A stretch of DNA of 64,000 nt from Myxococcus sp. CA023 (GTDB taxonomy: Bacteria > Myxococcota > Myxococcia > Myxococcales > Myxococcaceae), in assembly GCF_010998615.1 (NCBI RefSeq), contig NZ_JAAEAH010000005.1, positions 1 through 64,000 on the forward strand, written 5' to 3'. Below the pieces are notes generated by a model. That model was not told where the DNA came from. It did no database searches and saw only the letters and a program-made list of their open reading frames with translations. A program made the translations under genes and the position numbers. Position 1 is the first letter of the stretch. Each line of letters starts with the position of its first letter. Of this stretch, positions 27,366 to 36,700 are shown one piece after another.

Positions 27366-27372
27366 TCCGGCC

Positions 27373-28224
27373 TCACAGCTTCGCGACGATGGCGCGGGCC
27401 AGCCGGTCCGCGGCCCCCGCGTCGAGCGACAGGAACAGGCGGGGCTCGGTGGCCTCTAGCTCTTGCAGCCGCGCCTGGCCCGCGTTGTCGGTGGCCAGGT
27501 CCACGCGGGCGTAGAGCAGGGGACGGCCCACCGCTTCCAGCACGGACTCCGCCAGCCGCAGCTCGGCTGCGTCCTCGGGCGTGAAGGCGGTGGGCTCGGA
27601 GAAGCCGCGCGGCGCGTCCAGCAGCGTGGGGGGCCGGCGCACCGCGTGGCTGAGGACGCCGTCGAAGAAGACGTAGCTGCGCTCGCCCTCCGTTTCGAAA
27701 GCGGTGAGGTAGGGCTGCACCATGACGTCGCCCTCGCGGGTCAGCTCCGCCAGCCGGGCGGTGGCGGCGTGGGCCTCCGCGCGCGGGAAGACGTGCGTCT
27801 TGAGCGCTCCCGCGGACACGGCGGGCTTGAGCACCACCGCGTCCCAGCCGTGCCTGGACGCCAGCTCGCCCACATCGAGCGTGTCGCCCTTCCGCACCCA
27901 GGTGGTGGGCGTCACCAACACGCCCTTCTCCTCCAGTTCGCGCAGGTAGTGCTTGTGCGTGTTCCAGCGCAGCACGGGCGCGGGATTGTGGAGCTGCGTG
28001 AGGCGGCCCACCTTGTCCGCCCAGGCGACGAAGGCGTCGCGGCGCAGGTGGCTGTCCCACGTGTTGCGCACCAGGGCCAGCCGCACCGTCTTCCAGTCCA
28101 TGGCTGGGTCATCCCAGACGACGGGCCGGGCCTCCACGCCCAGGGCCGCGAGCGCGGGCAGCAGCGATGCGTCAAAGGCATCGAGTTGAGGCAAGCCTTC
28201 GAAGGTGAGGACGGCGACGTCCAT
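27373..28224 (-). CDS. ATP-grasp enzyme (RimK/glutathione-synthetase-like)
   Basis: 283 residues from ATG 28224 (MDVAVLTFEGLPQLD). Pre-ATP-grasp region with LALVRNTWDSHLRRDAF and RWNTHKHYLRELEEKGV; ATP-grasp core with VVLKPAVSAGALKTHVF, VMVQPYLTAFETEGERSYVFFDG and, at the end, RVDLATDNAGQARLQELEATEP for Mg2+ ligands. ATP-grasp ligases join a carboxylate to an amine or thiol; substrates not predictable here. Single gene. Confidence 0.85.
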   Translation of the reverse strand: MDVAVLTFEGLPQLDAFDASLLPALAALGVEARPVVWDDPAMDWKTVRLALVRNTWDSHLRRDAFVAWADKVGRLTQLHNPAPVLRWNTHKHYLRELEEKGVLVTPTTWVRKGDTLDVGELASRHGWDAVVLKPAVSAGALKTHVFPRAEAHAATARLAELTREGDVMVQPYLTAFETEGERSYVFFDGVLSHAVRRPPTLLDAPRGFSEPTAFTPEDAAELRLAESVLEAVGRPLLYARVDLATDNAGQARLQELEATEPRLFLSLDAGAADRLARAIVAKL

Positions 28225-28518
28225 GACGCGGGCTCCCGGTGTTGAAACGTGCAGCGGCTTGTAGCGCGTGAGGCACCTGCGCGCAGGATTCTCGCGGTGC
28301 GTCAAGACCGGGTGCGGGCCAGTCCGACAGGTAGGCGCTGAACACCCCGTACTTGAGGTGAGGTGAGCGGCGTACTCCACGGCACATTCGCGTGCGCGGA
28401 CGCTCGGGAACTGGACCTGTTCGGTCAGGTGTCGCTGAAATGTTTCAAGGGGTACGCTCTTCGCGTGCCAAGGACCTGTCACCTTCCCTCCGGCCGGCTC
28501 CGCCGGGAGACCCACGAG

Positions 28519-31500
28519 ATGCGAATGTCCCCACGTTTATTACTCGCCGCGCTAGGCGCGGTCCTCCTCTTCCACGCCGGATGCGGCGACGAGCCTGGCT
28601 GTGAGGGTGCGAGCTGCAACCCGCAAGCGGTCTGCGGCAACAACACCGTGGAGCAGGGCGAGCAGTGCGACGACGGCAACAAGGTGGACGGCGACGGCTG
28701 TGAGTCCGACTGTACGCGGACGCCCGCGCCGGCCGCGGTATGTGGCAACGGCAAGCTGGAAGGCGAAGAGGTCTGTGACGACGGCAACACGGTGGACGGT
28801 GATGGCTGTCAGGCGGACTGCACGCCGACGCTGACCCTATGCCCCGCGGCCAACGCGCCCGCGCTTCCCGACGGCGCCACCTGCGCGGTGACGCAGCCGG
28901 GCTCCGCCGCGCGCCTCTTCACGGGCGTGGTGCTGAAGGACGGCGAGACGCTGGTGGGCGGCCAGGTGCTGGTGGACGCGCAGGGCATCATCCAGTGCGC
29001 CGCCTGTGACTGCTCCGCCGCGGCGGGCGCCGCCGATGCCACGCAGGTGTCCTGCCCCGGCGGTGTCATCTCCCCGGGCCTGGTGAATCCGCACGAGCAC
29101 ATCGCCTTTCCGATGGAGCCGTACGTTGGAACCGAGGAGCGCTACGAGCACCGCCACGAGTGGCGTACCGGCCGCAACGGCCACACGCGCATCAACAGTC
29201 CGCAGGCTTCCGCCGCGGACAACGTCCGCTGGGGCGAGCTGCGGCAGATGATGGCCGGCGCCACCTCCATGGCGGGTGCGGGCGGCCAGGCAGGTCTGCT
29301 GCGCAACGTGGACGTGAGCAACACCGCGCTCCAGGAAGGCCTGGGCGAGGGCGTGGTGAACTCCGACACCTTCCCGCTGGGGGACACCAGCGGCACCATG
29401 ATTGCATCGGGCTGTGGCTACGGCTCGATGCCGACGACGAGCTCGTTGCCGAGCTCGGCCGCGTACCTGCCGCACGTCTCCGAGGGCATCTCCACCGCGG
29501 CGCTCAACGAGTTCCTCTGCCTGTCCACGGGCACGAACAACGTGATGCAGCCGCGCACCGCCGTCATCCACGGCATCGGCCTGACGGCGAAGGAAATCCG
29601 CGTCATGGCGGAGAACGGCACCGGCCTCATCTGGTCGCCCCGTTCGAACATCTCTCTGTATGGCGACACGGCCATGGTGTCTGCCTACAAGAACCAGGGT
29701 GTGACCATCGCGCTGGGAACCGACTGGCTGCGCTCCGGCTCCATGAACCTGCTGCGCGAGCTCCAGTGCGCGGACTACCTCAACACCTCGCACTACGCGC
29801 GGACCTTCAGCGACGAGGACCTCTGGCGCATGGTGACGTCGAACGCATCGGACCTGGTGGACACGTTCGAGAAGACGGGCCGCATCGCCGAGGGCAAGGT
29901 GGCCGACCTGGCCATCTTCCAGTTGCGGACCTTCACCCGCTCGCCGCACCGCGCGGTCATCACCTCGAACCCCGAGCACGTGGTGCTCACGATGCGGGGT
30001 GGCAAGGCGCTCTACGGTGACCAGGCGCTGATGGCCGGGCTCCGTGGCGCGGATACCTGCGACACGCTGGACGTGTGCGGCGCCTCGAAGGAGGTCTGCC
30101 TCCAGTCCGAGATTGGCAAGAACCTGGCGGCGCTGACGTCTGGCGCCACGGCTAAGTACCCGCTGTTCGCGTGCGGTACGCCGGAGAACGAGCCGACGTG
30201 CGCGCCCCGCCGTGCCTCGCTGGACTCGCGCTGGCCGGCCGTCGTGAACAACTCCACCAGCTACACGGGCGAGGTTCGCACCGCGGACAAGGACGGGGAC
30301 GGGCTGGTGGACTCCGTCGACAACTGCCCTGCCATCTTCAACCCCGTTCGCCCCATGGACAATGGCAAGCAGGCGGATTCGGATGGCGACGGGATTGGCG
30401 ACGCGTGCGACCCCTGCCCGCTGGAGGCGGGTAACGCCTGCACGTCGTTCACCGTGGGCGACGATGACCACGACGGCATCGTGACGTGGCTGGACAACTG
30501 CCCGTTCGTTGCCAACCCGGACCAGGCGGACGCGGACGGCGACGGCAAGGGTGATGCGTGTGACGCGTGCTCCAGTGTTCCGAACCCGGGCGACCTGGGC
30601 TGCCCCGCCACCATTCACGAGCTGAAGACGCCCGTGGGCGGCAGCCTGCCGCTCTTGGGGAAGCCGGTGTCCATCCCCGACGTCGTCGTCACCGGCGTGG
30701 TGAAGGGCGGCGCGAGCTCTCTGGGCTACTGGGTGCAGACGTACCCGCTGCCCTCGGGCACGAGTGTGGACCACTCGGGCCTCTTGGTGTACTCGCGCAA
30801 GGAGGACCTGGCGGTGGGCGACCGCATCGACATCACCACGGGTGTGCTGATTCTCTTCCACGGCCTGCCCGAGCTGACCGAGGTCAAGTACGTCAAGCGC
30901 AGCTCCGGCAACGAGGTGCCCGCGCCGGTGCTGGTGACGACGGCCGACATCCGCACCGGTGGCCCGCGCGCCGCCGCGCTGGAAGGCGTGCTCGTGGAGG
31001 TCCGCGACGTGGCGGTCAACACGGGAGTGGACGAGTTCGGCCAGTTCCTCGTGAACGAGGCGGGTGATGCCGGTCAGCCGGGTCTGATGATTGACGACCA
31101 GGCCTATGCCTTCCCGGTCCCGTCCATTGGCACGCGCTTCGGCGCGCTGCGCGGCGTGCTGACGTACAACTTCAACGACTCGAAGCTGGTGCCGCGCTTC
31201 CAGGCGGACATGCCGCTGCCGCCGCCGTCGCTGACGGGTTTCGGTCCGGATGGCTACGCGCGCGTGGGTGGCACGGGTGCGGTGAACACCTTCCCGCAGG
31301 CGCTGACGCTGTCGCTGTCGTCCGCCTACGCGGAGGCGCTCGACGTCGCCATCACCTCCTCCAACGAGAGCGCGCTGAGCGTGCCGGACGGCCGCATCAC
31401 CATCCCCGCGGGTCAGACGTCCGCGACGGTGCAGGTGAATGCGCTGGCGCCCGCGCAGAGCGTGACGCTGACGGCCACGCTGGGCGGCTCCACGCAGACG

Positions 31501-33021
31501 GCCACCATCCGGGTGCTGGGTGCCGACGAGCAGCCCGAGGTGGTAGGCGTCACCCCGGGTGACGTGACGATGGTGCCCGGCGGCGAGGTGGTCTTCACCG
31601 TGCAGATGGACCGTCCGGCGCCCGCCAACGCCACCGTGGCGCTGAGCGTAAATCCGGCGACGGGCTTCGGCACCTTCGTTCCGGCGAACGGCACGCTCAC
31701 CGTGACGGAGAACGCCACGGAGGCGGTGTTCTCCTTCATCACGGACGCGGCGGCCACGGCCACCGAGCCCGGCACGGTGACGGCGAGCATCGGCGCGAGC
31801 AGCGCGAGCGCAACCGTGACGCTGGACCAGAATGCTCCGCGGCTGACGGCCCTGTCGCCGTCCTCGGCGGTGACGATTCCGGCGGGCGGGACGCAGACGT
31901 TCACCCTGACGGTGGACCGTCCGGCGGCGCAGGACACGGTTGTTGAGCTGGCGGTGGTGCCGGGGGCGGGCGTGCAGAACTACGGCACGGTGCCGGCCTC
32001 GGCCACGATTCCGGCGGGTGCCACGGAGGTGACCTTCACCTTCACGGCGGACGCGCAGGGCGAGGGCACGGGCACGGTGTACGCCTCGCTGTACGGCATC
32101 ACCCAGACCACCGAGCTCACGGTGCTTCCGCCTCCGCCCGCGCTCAGCGCGGTGACGCCGTCGGTGGCCACCGTCTACTTCGGCACGCAGCAGGTCTTCA
32201 CGGTGGCGCTGGACCGTCGGGCTCCTGCGGGTGGCATCACGGTGGACGTGACGCTGGAGCCGGCCACGGGCATGGGTGAGCTGTCGAGCTCGACGGTGAG
32301 CATCGCGGAAGGCCAGACGACGGGCACCGTGACGTTCATCGCGGGCGACGTGGACGCCCAGGGGCGGCTGATTGCGTCCTACGCGGGCGTCACCCGCGGG
32401 GTGGAGATCACCATCGCGGACCGGCCCGCCGTCGGCCATATCGTCATCAGTGAAATCTCCGCGCGCGGCGCGACGGCTCAGAACGATGAGTTCATCGAGC
32501 TGTACAACCCGACGGGCGCGGACATCACGCTGAATGGCTGGAAGGTCCAGTACAAGAGCTCGACCAGCACCTCCAACTACTCGGGCTCGGCAGACATTCC
32601 GGATGGCACGGTCATCAGGGCCTACGGGTACCTGCTGCTCGCGCACAACACGGGCTACACCGGCACGGTCACCAAGGACGTGGGGTACGCCTTCGACATG
32701 TCGGCCTCGGCGTCGGGCGGCGGCCACGTCCGTATCGGCCCGAGCCTGGATGCGAGCGTCCTGGATGACCCGAACACGGTGGACAAGATCGGCTACGGCA
32801 ATGCGAATCAGCCCGAGCGCAGCGCGGCCCCTGCCCACCCGGCCGCGGGTGGCAGCCTTGAGCGCAAGGCGCGTCCGAACGCCACGACGGAGACCATGGC
32901 GGAGGGGGGGGCGGATGCCCTGGCCGGCAACGGCCATGACACGGACAACAATGGGGACGACTTCGTCGTCCGCGCCGCGCGTCAGCCGCAGAACTCGCAG
33001 AGCCCGGCAGAGCAGCCGTAG
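28519..33021 (+). CDS. Giant modular amidohydrolase lipoprotein with Ca-binding, Ig-like and lamin-tail domains
   Basis: 1500 residues from ATG 28519 (second ATG at 28525). Signal peptide with lipobox HAGC. Order of parts: two DUF4215/myxo disulfide repeats (CGNNTVEQGEQCDDGN type, about 38-110); amidohydrolase domain (about 130-560) with the metal-binding HEH in NPHEHIAF (about 193-195), HGIGLT (about 351) and TDWLRSG (about 400); thrombospondin-type-3 DxDxDG repeats (about 590-690); a region resembling OB/nucleic-acid-binding or Ig folds (about 700-880); several Ig-like/Calx-beta-like units with AGQTSATVQVNA-type strands (about 890-1300); C-terminal lamin-tail domain (from about 1304, HIVISEISARG...NDEFIELYNPTGADITLNGWKV). 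Amidohydrolases of this group act on cyclic amides or deaminate bases; the substrate is unknown. Confidence 0.88.
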   Translation: MRMSPRLLLAALGAVLLFHAGCGDEPGCEGASCNPQAVCGNNTVEQGEQCDDGNKVDGDGCESDCTRTPAPAAVCGNGKLEGEEVCDDGNTVDGDGCQADCTPTLTLCPAANAPALPDGATCAVTQPGSAARLFTGVVLKDGETLVGGQVLVDAQGIIQCAACDCSAAAGAADATQVSCPGGVISPGLVNPHEHIAFPMEPYVGTEERYEHRHEWRTGRNGHTRINSPQASAADNVRWGELRQMMAGATSMAGAGGQAGLLRNVDVSNTALQEGLGEGVVNSDTFPLGDTSGTMIASGCGYGSMPTTSSLPSSAAYLPHVSEGISTAALNEFLCLSTGTNNVMQPRTAVIHGIGLTAKEIRVMAENGTGLIWSPRSNISLYGDTAMVSAYKNQGVTIALGTDWLRSGSMNLLRELQCADYLNTSHYARTFSDEDLWRMVTSNASDLVDTFEKTGRIAEGKVADLAIFQLRTFTRSPHRAVITSNPEHVVLTMRGGKALYGDQALMAGLRGADTCDTLDVCGASKEVCLQSEIGKNLAALTSGATAKYPLFACGTPENEPTCAPRRASLDSRWPAVVNNSTSYTGEVRTADKDGDGLVDSVDNCPAIFNPVRPMDNGKQADSDGDGIGDACDPCPLEAGNACTSFTVGDDDHDGIVTWLDNCPFVANPDQADADGDGKGDACDACSSVPNPGDLGCPATIHELKTPVGGSLPLLGKPVSIPDVVVTGVVKGGASSLGYWVQTYPLPSGTSVDHSGLLVYSRKEDLAVGDRIDITTGVLILFHGLPELTEVKYVKRSSGNEVPAPVLVTTADIRTGGPRAAALEGVLVEVRDVAVNTGVDEFGQFLVNEAGDAGQPGLMIDDQAYAFPVPSIGTRFGALRGVLTYNFNDSKLVPRFQADMPLPPPSLTGFGPDGYARVGGTGAVNTFPQALTLSLSSAYAEALDVAITSSNESALSVPDGRITIPAGQTSATVQVNALAPAQSVTLTATLGGSTQTATIRVLGADEQPEVVGVTPGDVTMVPGGEVVFTVQMDRPAPANATVALSVNPATGFGTFVPANGTLTVTENATEAVFSFITDAAATATEPGTVTASIGASSASATVTLDQNAPRLTALSPSSAVTIPAGGTQTFTLTVDRPAAQDTVVELAVVPGAGVQNYGTVPASATIPAGATEVTFTFTADAQGEGTGTVYASLYGITQTTELTVLPPPPALSAVTPSVATVYFGTQQVFTVALDRRAPAGGITVDVTLEPATGMGELSSSTVSIAEGQTTGTVTFIAGDVDAQGRLIASYAGVTRGVEITIADRPAVGHIVISEISARGATAQNDEFIELYNPTGADITLNGWKVQYKSSTSTSNYSGSADIPDGTVIRAYGYLLLAHNTGYTGTVTKDVGYAFDMSASASGGGHVRIGPSLDASVLDDPNTVDKIGYGNANQPERSAAPAHPAAGGSLERKARPNATTETMAEGGADALAGNGHDTDNNGDDFVVRAARQPQNSQSPAEQP

Positions 33022-33078
33022 CCGTCAGGCAGCAAGGGGGTGGGGCTGAAGTGCTGGCCCTGTCCCATTGAGTTTCAG

Positions 33079-33120
33079 AACGGGCGGAACCCTGGCTTGG
33101 GGTTCCGCCCGTTTCTTTTT
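33079..33120 (+). terminator. Strong intrinsic terminator
   Basis: AACGGGCGGAACCC (33079-33092), loop TGGCTTG, GGGTTCCGCCCGTT (33100-33113) and then TTTCTTTTT to 33120. A perfect 14-bp GC stem followed by a T-run, 58 bases after the amidohydrolase stop. It is the clearest Rho-independent terminator in the window and marks the left edge of the lower-GC island. Confidence 0.92.
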
Positions 33121-33121
33121 G

Positions 33122-33737
33122 GCGCTTTGATGGAGCCGCCCCATCTCCTAAACGAGACGGGCCGTCTCTCTAATGAGACGGTCCGAGAAGGCCACTCACC
33201 GGAGACGCGGGCTTGTCGAGGCAGGCCGTGCAGGACTGCCGCGCCTTGACTCGCCACCGCAAAGGCGTCTGCACCAGCTCAATCAGCCCTAGAGCCTTAT
33301 GGGCCGTAGAATTGGCGCATCCCGCGCTCCCCGAGGGACCTGGCCGCAGAGGTGTGTGGCGCGGCGTCGGGAGGCTGAACAGACATGGAGTGTGAGCGGG
33401 TTGCTCGCCCATACTCTCTCTGTATGTGTGGCGCCTGAGTTGCATTACTCCGACGGAGGCATCCATGACGAAGGTGGGTCATGGTTGAACGCGGAAGAGG
33501 CCATTCACGCTCAGTCCCAACGCGTCACGACGCTAGTGACTCACATGCCAACGGGCGCCTGGGGATACCTCCCATGGAGAGGCCAGATGGCACTTCGGCT
33601 AGAGCTGTCCTCGATACGTTCCAGCGCCCCACGCGTTGGAGGACTGGCAATAAAGGTGGGGACAGAAGCGACAAGGGAATCCGCCAATTTCGACTGCATT
33701 AAATCTATCCAACAAATGTGCTAGTCAGCACCGCCTC
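33122..33737. other. Long intergenic region at island edge
   Basis: About 615 bp between the terminator and the next convincing gene. It holds the GAGACGG cluster and otherwise short overlapping open frames in several directions (for example 33299-33724 plus, 33170-33466 minus) that lack a ribosome site, a recognisable domain and the codon use of either the chromosome or the island. It may contain promoters or remnants of lost genes. I see no tRNA, att site or insertion-sequence end. Confidence 0.5.
33154..33181. promoter_or_regulatory. Operator-like cluster of three GAGACGG half-sites
   Basis: GAGACGG (33154-33160) and CCGTCTC (33162-33168) form a palindrome, and a third GAGACGG follows at 33175-33181. 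The two forward copies both follow a CTAA motif (CTAAACGAGACGG, CTAATGAGACGG). The arrangement suggests a repressor operator, as used by TetR-type regulators. Which promoter it controls is not clear; no confident gene starts within 500 bp. The repeats are read directly, the function is inferred. Confidence 0.4.
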
Positions 33738-36700
33738 ATGAGGGGGTTCGCATTGTTCGATGTGGGTGTTTACAGGGTTGGTGTGCTTGCTTTCGGTGCA
33801 ATGCTTGTCGTTGCCTGTGGCGTAGCTGAGCCCGAACGTTCTAGGGCTGAGTCAGATGGAGTCATGGTTCAAGGGCTCGACCTGAGCTGCTCTCGCGATG
33901 CGGAGTTGCTTGAGTCCTTGAAAACGACGCATCCTCGTGCGTGTTCCTTTGATGATGACTGTCCATGGGGGGCCTTCTGCAATCGAAGTACATCACAGTG
34001 TGATTGGCAGTGTCTTGAGGAGGGGACGGGGGCGGAGGCATGTGCCGAGCCTGGAAGTGTCTGTGGCTGCGATGGTCGGTGCGGCACCCCGGGAGGCAAT
34101 CCGTCAGTTGCAACGGTAAGGCCTGCTCTGACGTTACAGCCATCTTTTCTTAGCTTTGAGCCCCCTGCTGCATCAGGTGCCGATTGGTCGGCGCTGGGGG
34201 TCGATGTCTATCTTCAGGTGAAGTCCTCGTCTGAGACTGCTTCGGCGGCAAGTCGAAACGTGCGTGTCCGAGCTGGGACGCAGATGGAGGTCTCCTGTGC
34301 TGACCGAGCCGGTCCCTACAGTCATGAATGCAACCTGACTGGATGGAGTTTTTCCGCCGCTGGTAGCCAGTTCAGGAGTGTAAAGCGAATTTGGGCGCGG
34401 CCCTCCGTGGGCAGCACTCAGACGACTTGGGACATCCTGCTTGATGGAGCAGAGCTAGCTCCTTCAAGAGAGCGTGTGTCGGCGGTTCGATACGCTCCTC
34501 CGGGCTCCTCGACGGCAGTTGTGCCCTTCGAAGGACAGGTCGTTCTGCATCTGAGGAACTCGACCACAGCCATCTCTTCGCTAGGAGCTCCCGAGACAAA
34601 GTTGACGCTCCCTGTGAAAGCCTGGGCCAACAATCAATTTCTTCTCCTGTACGATGAAAGCAAGGTGCTTTCGACCACGGGCAAGCTCAGGCTGAGCAGG
34701 ACGAACCCCAAGGTCGAATTTGGTTGGCTCCCATCAACGACTGCATCTGGGGATAGAACGGTTGTAGACGCGATGACGGCGACCGTCCACTACATCGCTG
34801 GTTTCCCCAATGTGACGGCTTCGACACAGAGTCTCTCTGGCGCGTTTCGCTTGAGTGTTGCTGGCGCGTTGATTGAGGTTGATTACGCACTTTCGAAGTC
34901 GGTCGGGGCTGCAGTTGGTGAGTGCGGCGCAGTAAACCCTTGCTCAAGTGGAATGGTCTGTGAGGATGGACTGCAAGTTTGCGTGCCAGGGGATGCATGG
35001 TCATTTGTGAGGCAAGGTTCTGCTAGCAGCACGGTAGCTCCGCGAAACACGATTGTTCATGAGCAGAGAAAGGCCTGGAATGACTCAGGTGCCCAGCAAC
35101 TCCAGGAGGCACCCGCATTTTTTGGCATGTCTCATGCCTTCCTGGCTCAGGGCATCATGTGTCAAAGTGGCGACCAGCAGTCGCCAGTGCGTATCTTTGA
35201 TGATGAAATTCTTTCTTACTCAGGAGATCTTGCCTGCCTGAACGGATTGCCACCGTCGCTCTCGCGGTTGGCTACTCAGAGAGACTTCAACGCTGTCCGC
35301 CCAGGTCTGGCTGTCTTGGATAGTCGTCAGATGTTGCAGGCTTGTATCGGCGATTTGCAGGCCATGCCTCAATGGCCCATGTCGACGGATATTCAATCAT
35401 TCTTCCAGGCGAGATTGCAGAACCCTGGACAGTGCTTCAGTGCGGTGCGGCTTTTTGACTCACTGTCATTGCTTGGCGATAGGCGCCGAGCGGATCATGA
35501 CCGGTTGCGCTGGTACTTGCTGCAGCGGTGGATTGAGGCGAATGCCTTTACTGCCCGCCAGGTCGTTCAGCAGCAAGGATCCTATTCATACTTGGGAGAC
35601 AATCCGAATTGGCAGGTCCCATCGTTGGCCAGTTCGCTTGATCAGTTCGAGCGAGCGTGGGACCTCATGTTTGACGAAGCTGTGCCTCAGATTGGAAGTT
35701 ATGTTGGGGGAAACTCGTTCTGCGATCTCAAGAACCCGGATTATCGACTTCCTCCGAGGCCGACGGGCGTTTGGAGTTGGCGGTCGAATAGCTTGGTCAT
35801 GGATCGGTGGGTTGCCCCTGATCATTTCCCGGGCGGTTCGGATCTGACAGTTTTTTGGTATCCAAATGCAAGCGCACAGAGTTCGTGCGATGTGATTCAG
35901 GCTGATGAATGCGCGCAGAATCGGGAAGGGTGCCCGCCGGGCCGATGCGAGAAGGGCTTCTATCCAATTCTGTCTTTTGGCGAGGAGGTAGGTGGCGAGG
36001 CTTCCAATAAGTTCTATGTGCATAAGTTTGGGAATGAATACATGGCGGGGGCCGAGGAGGTGCTCATTGTAGAGCATGTCGCAGGTGGCGAGTGGACGCG
36101 GGTTGAGCACGAACTGGAGTGGATGGATCCCGATATTACGGCGCCGTATGTGGTGCGTCGACGTTCAGGTCAATACGAGGTCCATTCTCCATATCAACAG
36201 CCATTCTTCGTTGTTCCGTCATCCACTGGGCCGACAGGTTTCGTAGCCCCATACACGGAAGACCCCGCAGCGGGTGACTTGAAAAATTCTACTTCCGGGG
36301 CGGTCGTGTGGGATCATGCTTTGTCGGATGAGCAGGTTGCTGAGTTCGTTCAAAAGTCGGCGTCGCATTTTGCAGACAGGTCGAGCGACTTGTTGGCGCC
36401 GAATGGGAGTCTTCCTCATCATGACCAGGGAATCGGGCTGCCGACAGTCATTTTGGAAGGCCTTTCGGCTCACCTGGAGTTGCTGGATGCTGAGTTGGAG
36501 CGGGTCTCTCGGACTGCTGCCTGTAGTGACACGTCACCTGGCTCCGAGCGCGGTCAAGCGATGGAGCGCTTCGGTCGAGCTTTCCGTTACTCCATTGTTC
36601 TTGAATCACGGGCTGCCGCGCAACACTACAATGTGCGTTCGATGAACTGTGATGGGACTGTAGGGATGGGGCCCAATATTGAGGCTCGCTGGAAGAAAGC

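Noticed and set aside
28837..32937. 1366-residue open frame on the minus strand
   Set aside because: Exact antisense of the amidohydrolase gene; His/Arg/Val-rich composition is typical of a shadow frame in high-GC DNA.
33299..33724. 141-residue plus-strand frame in the island-edge gap
   Set aside because: No ribosome site, no recognisable domain, and overlaps other frames of equal quality.
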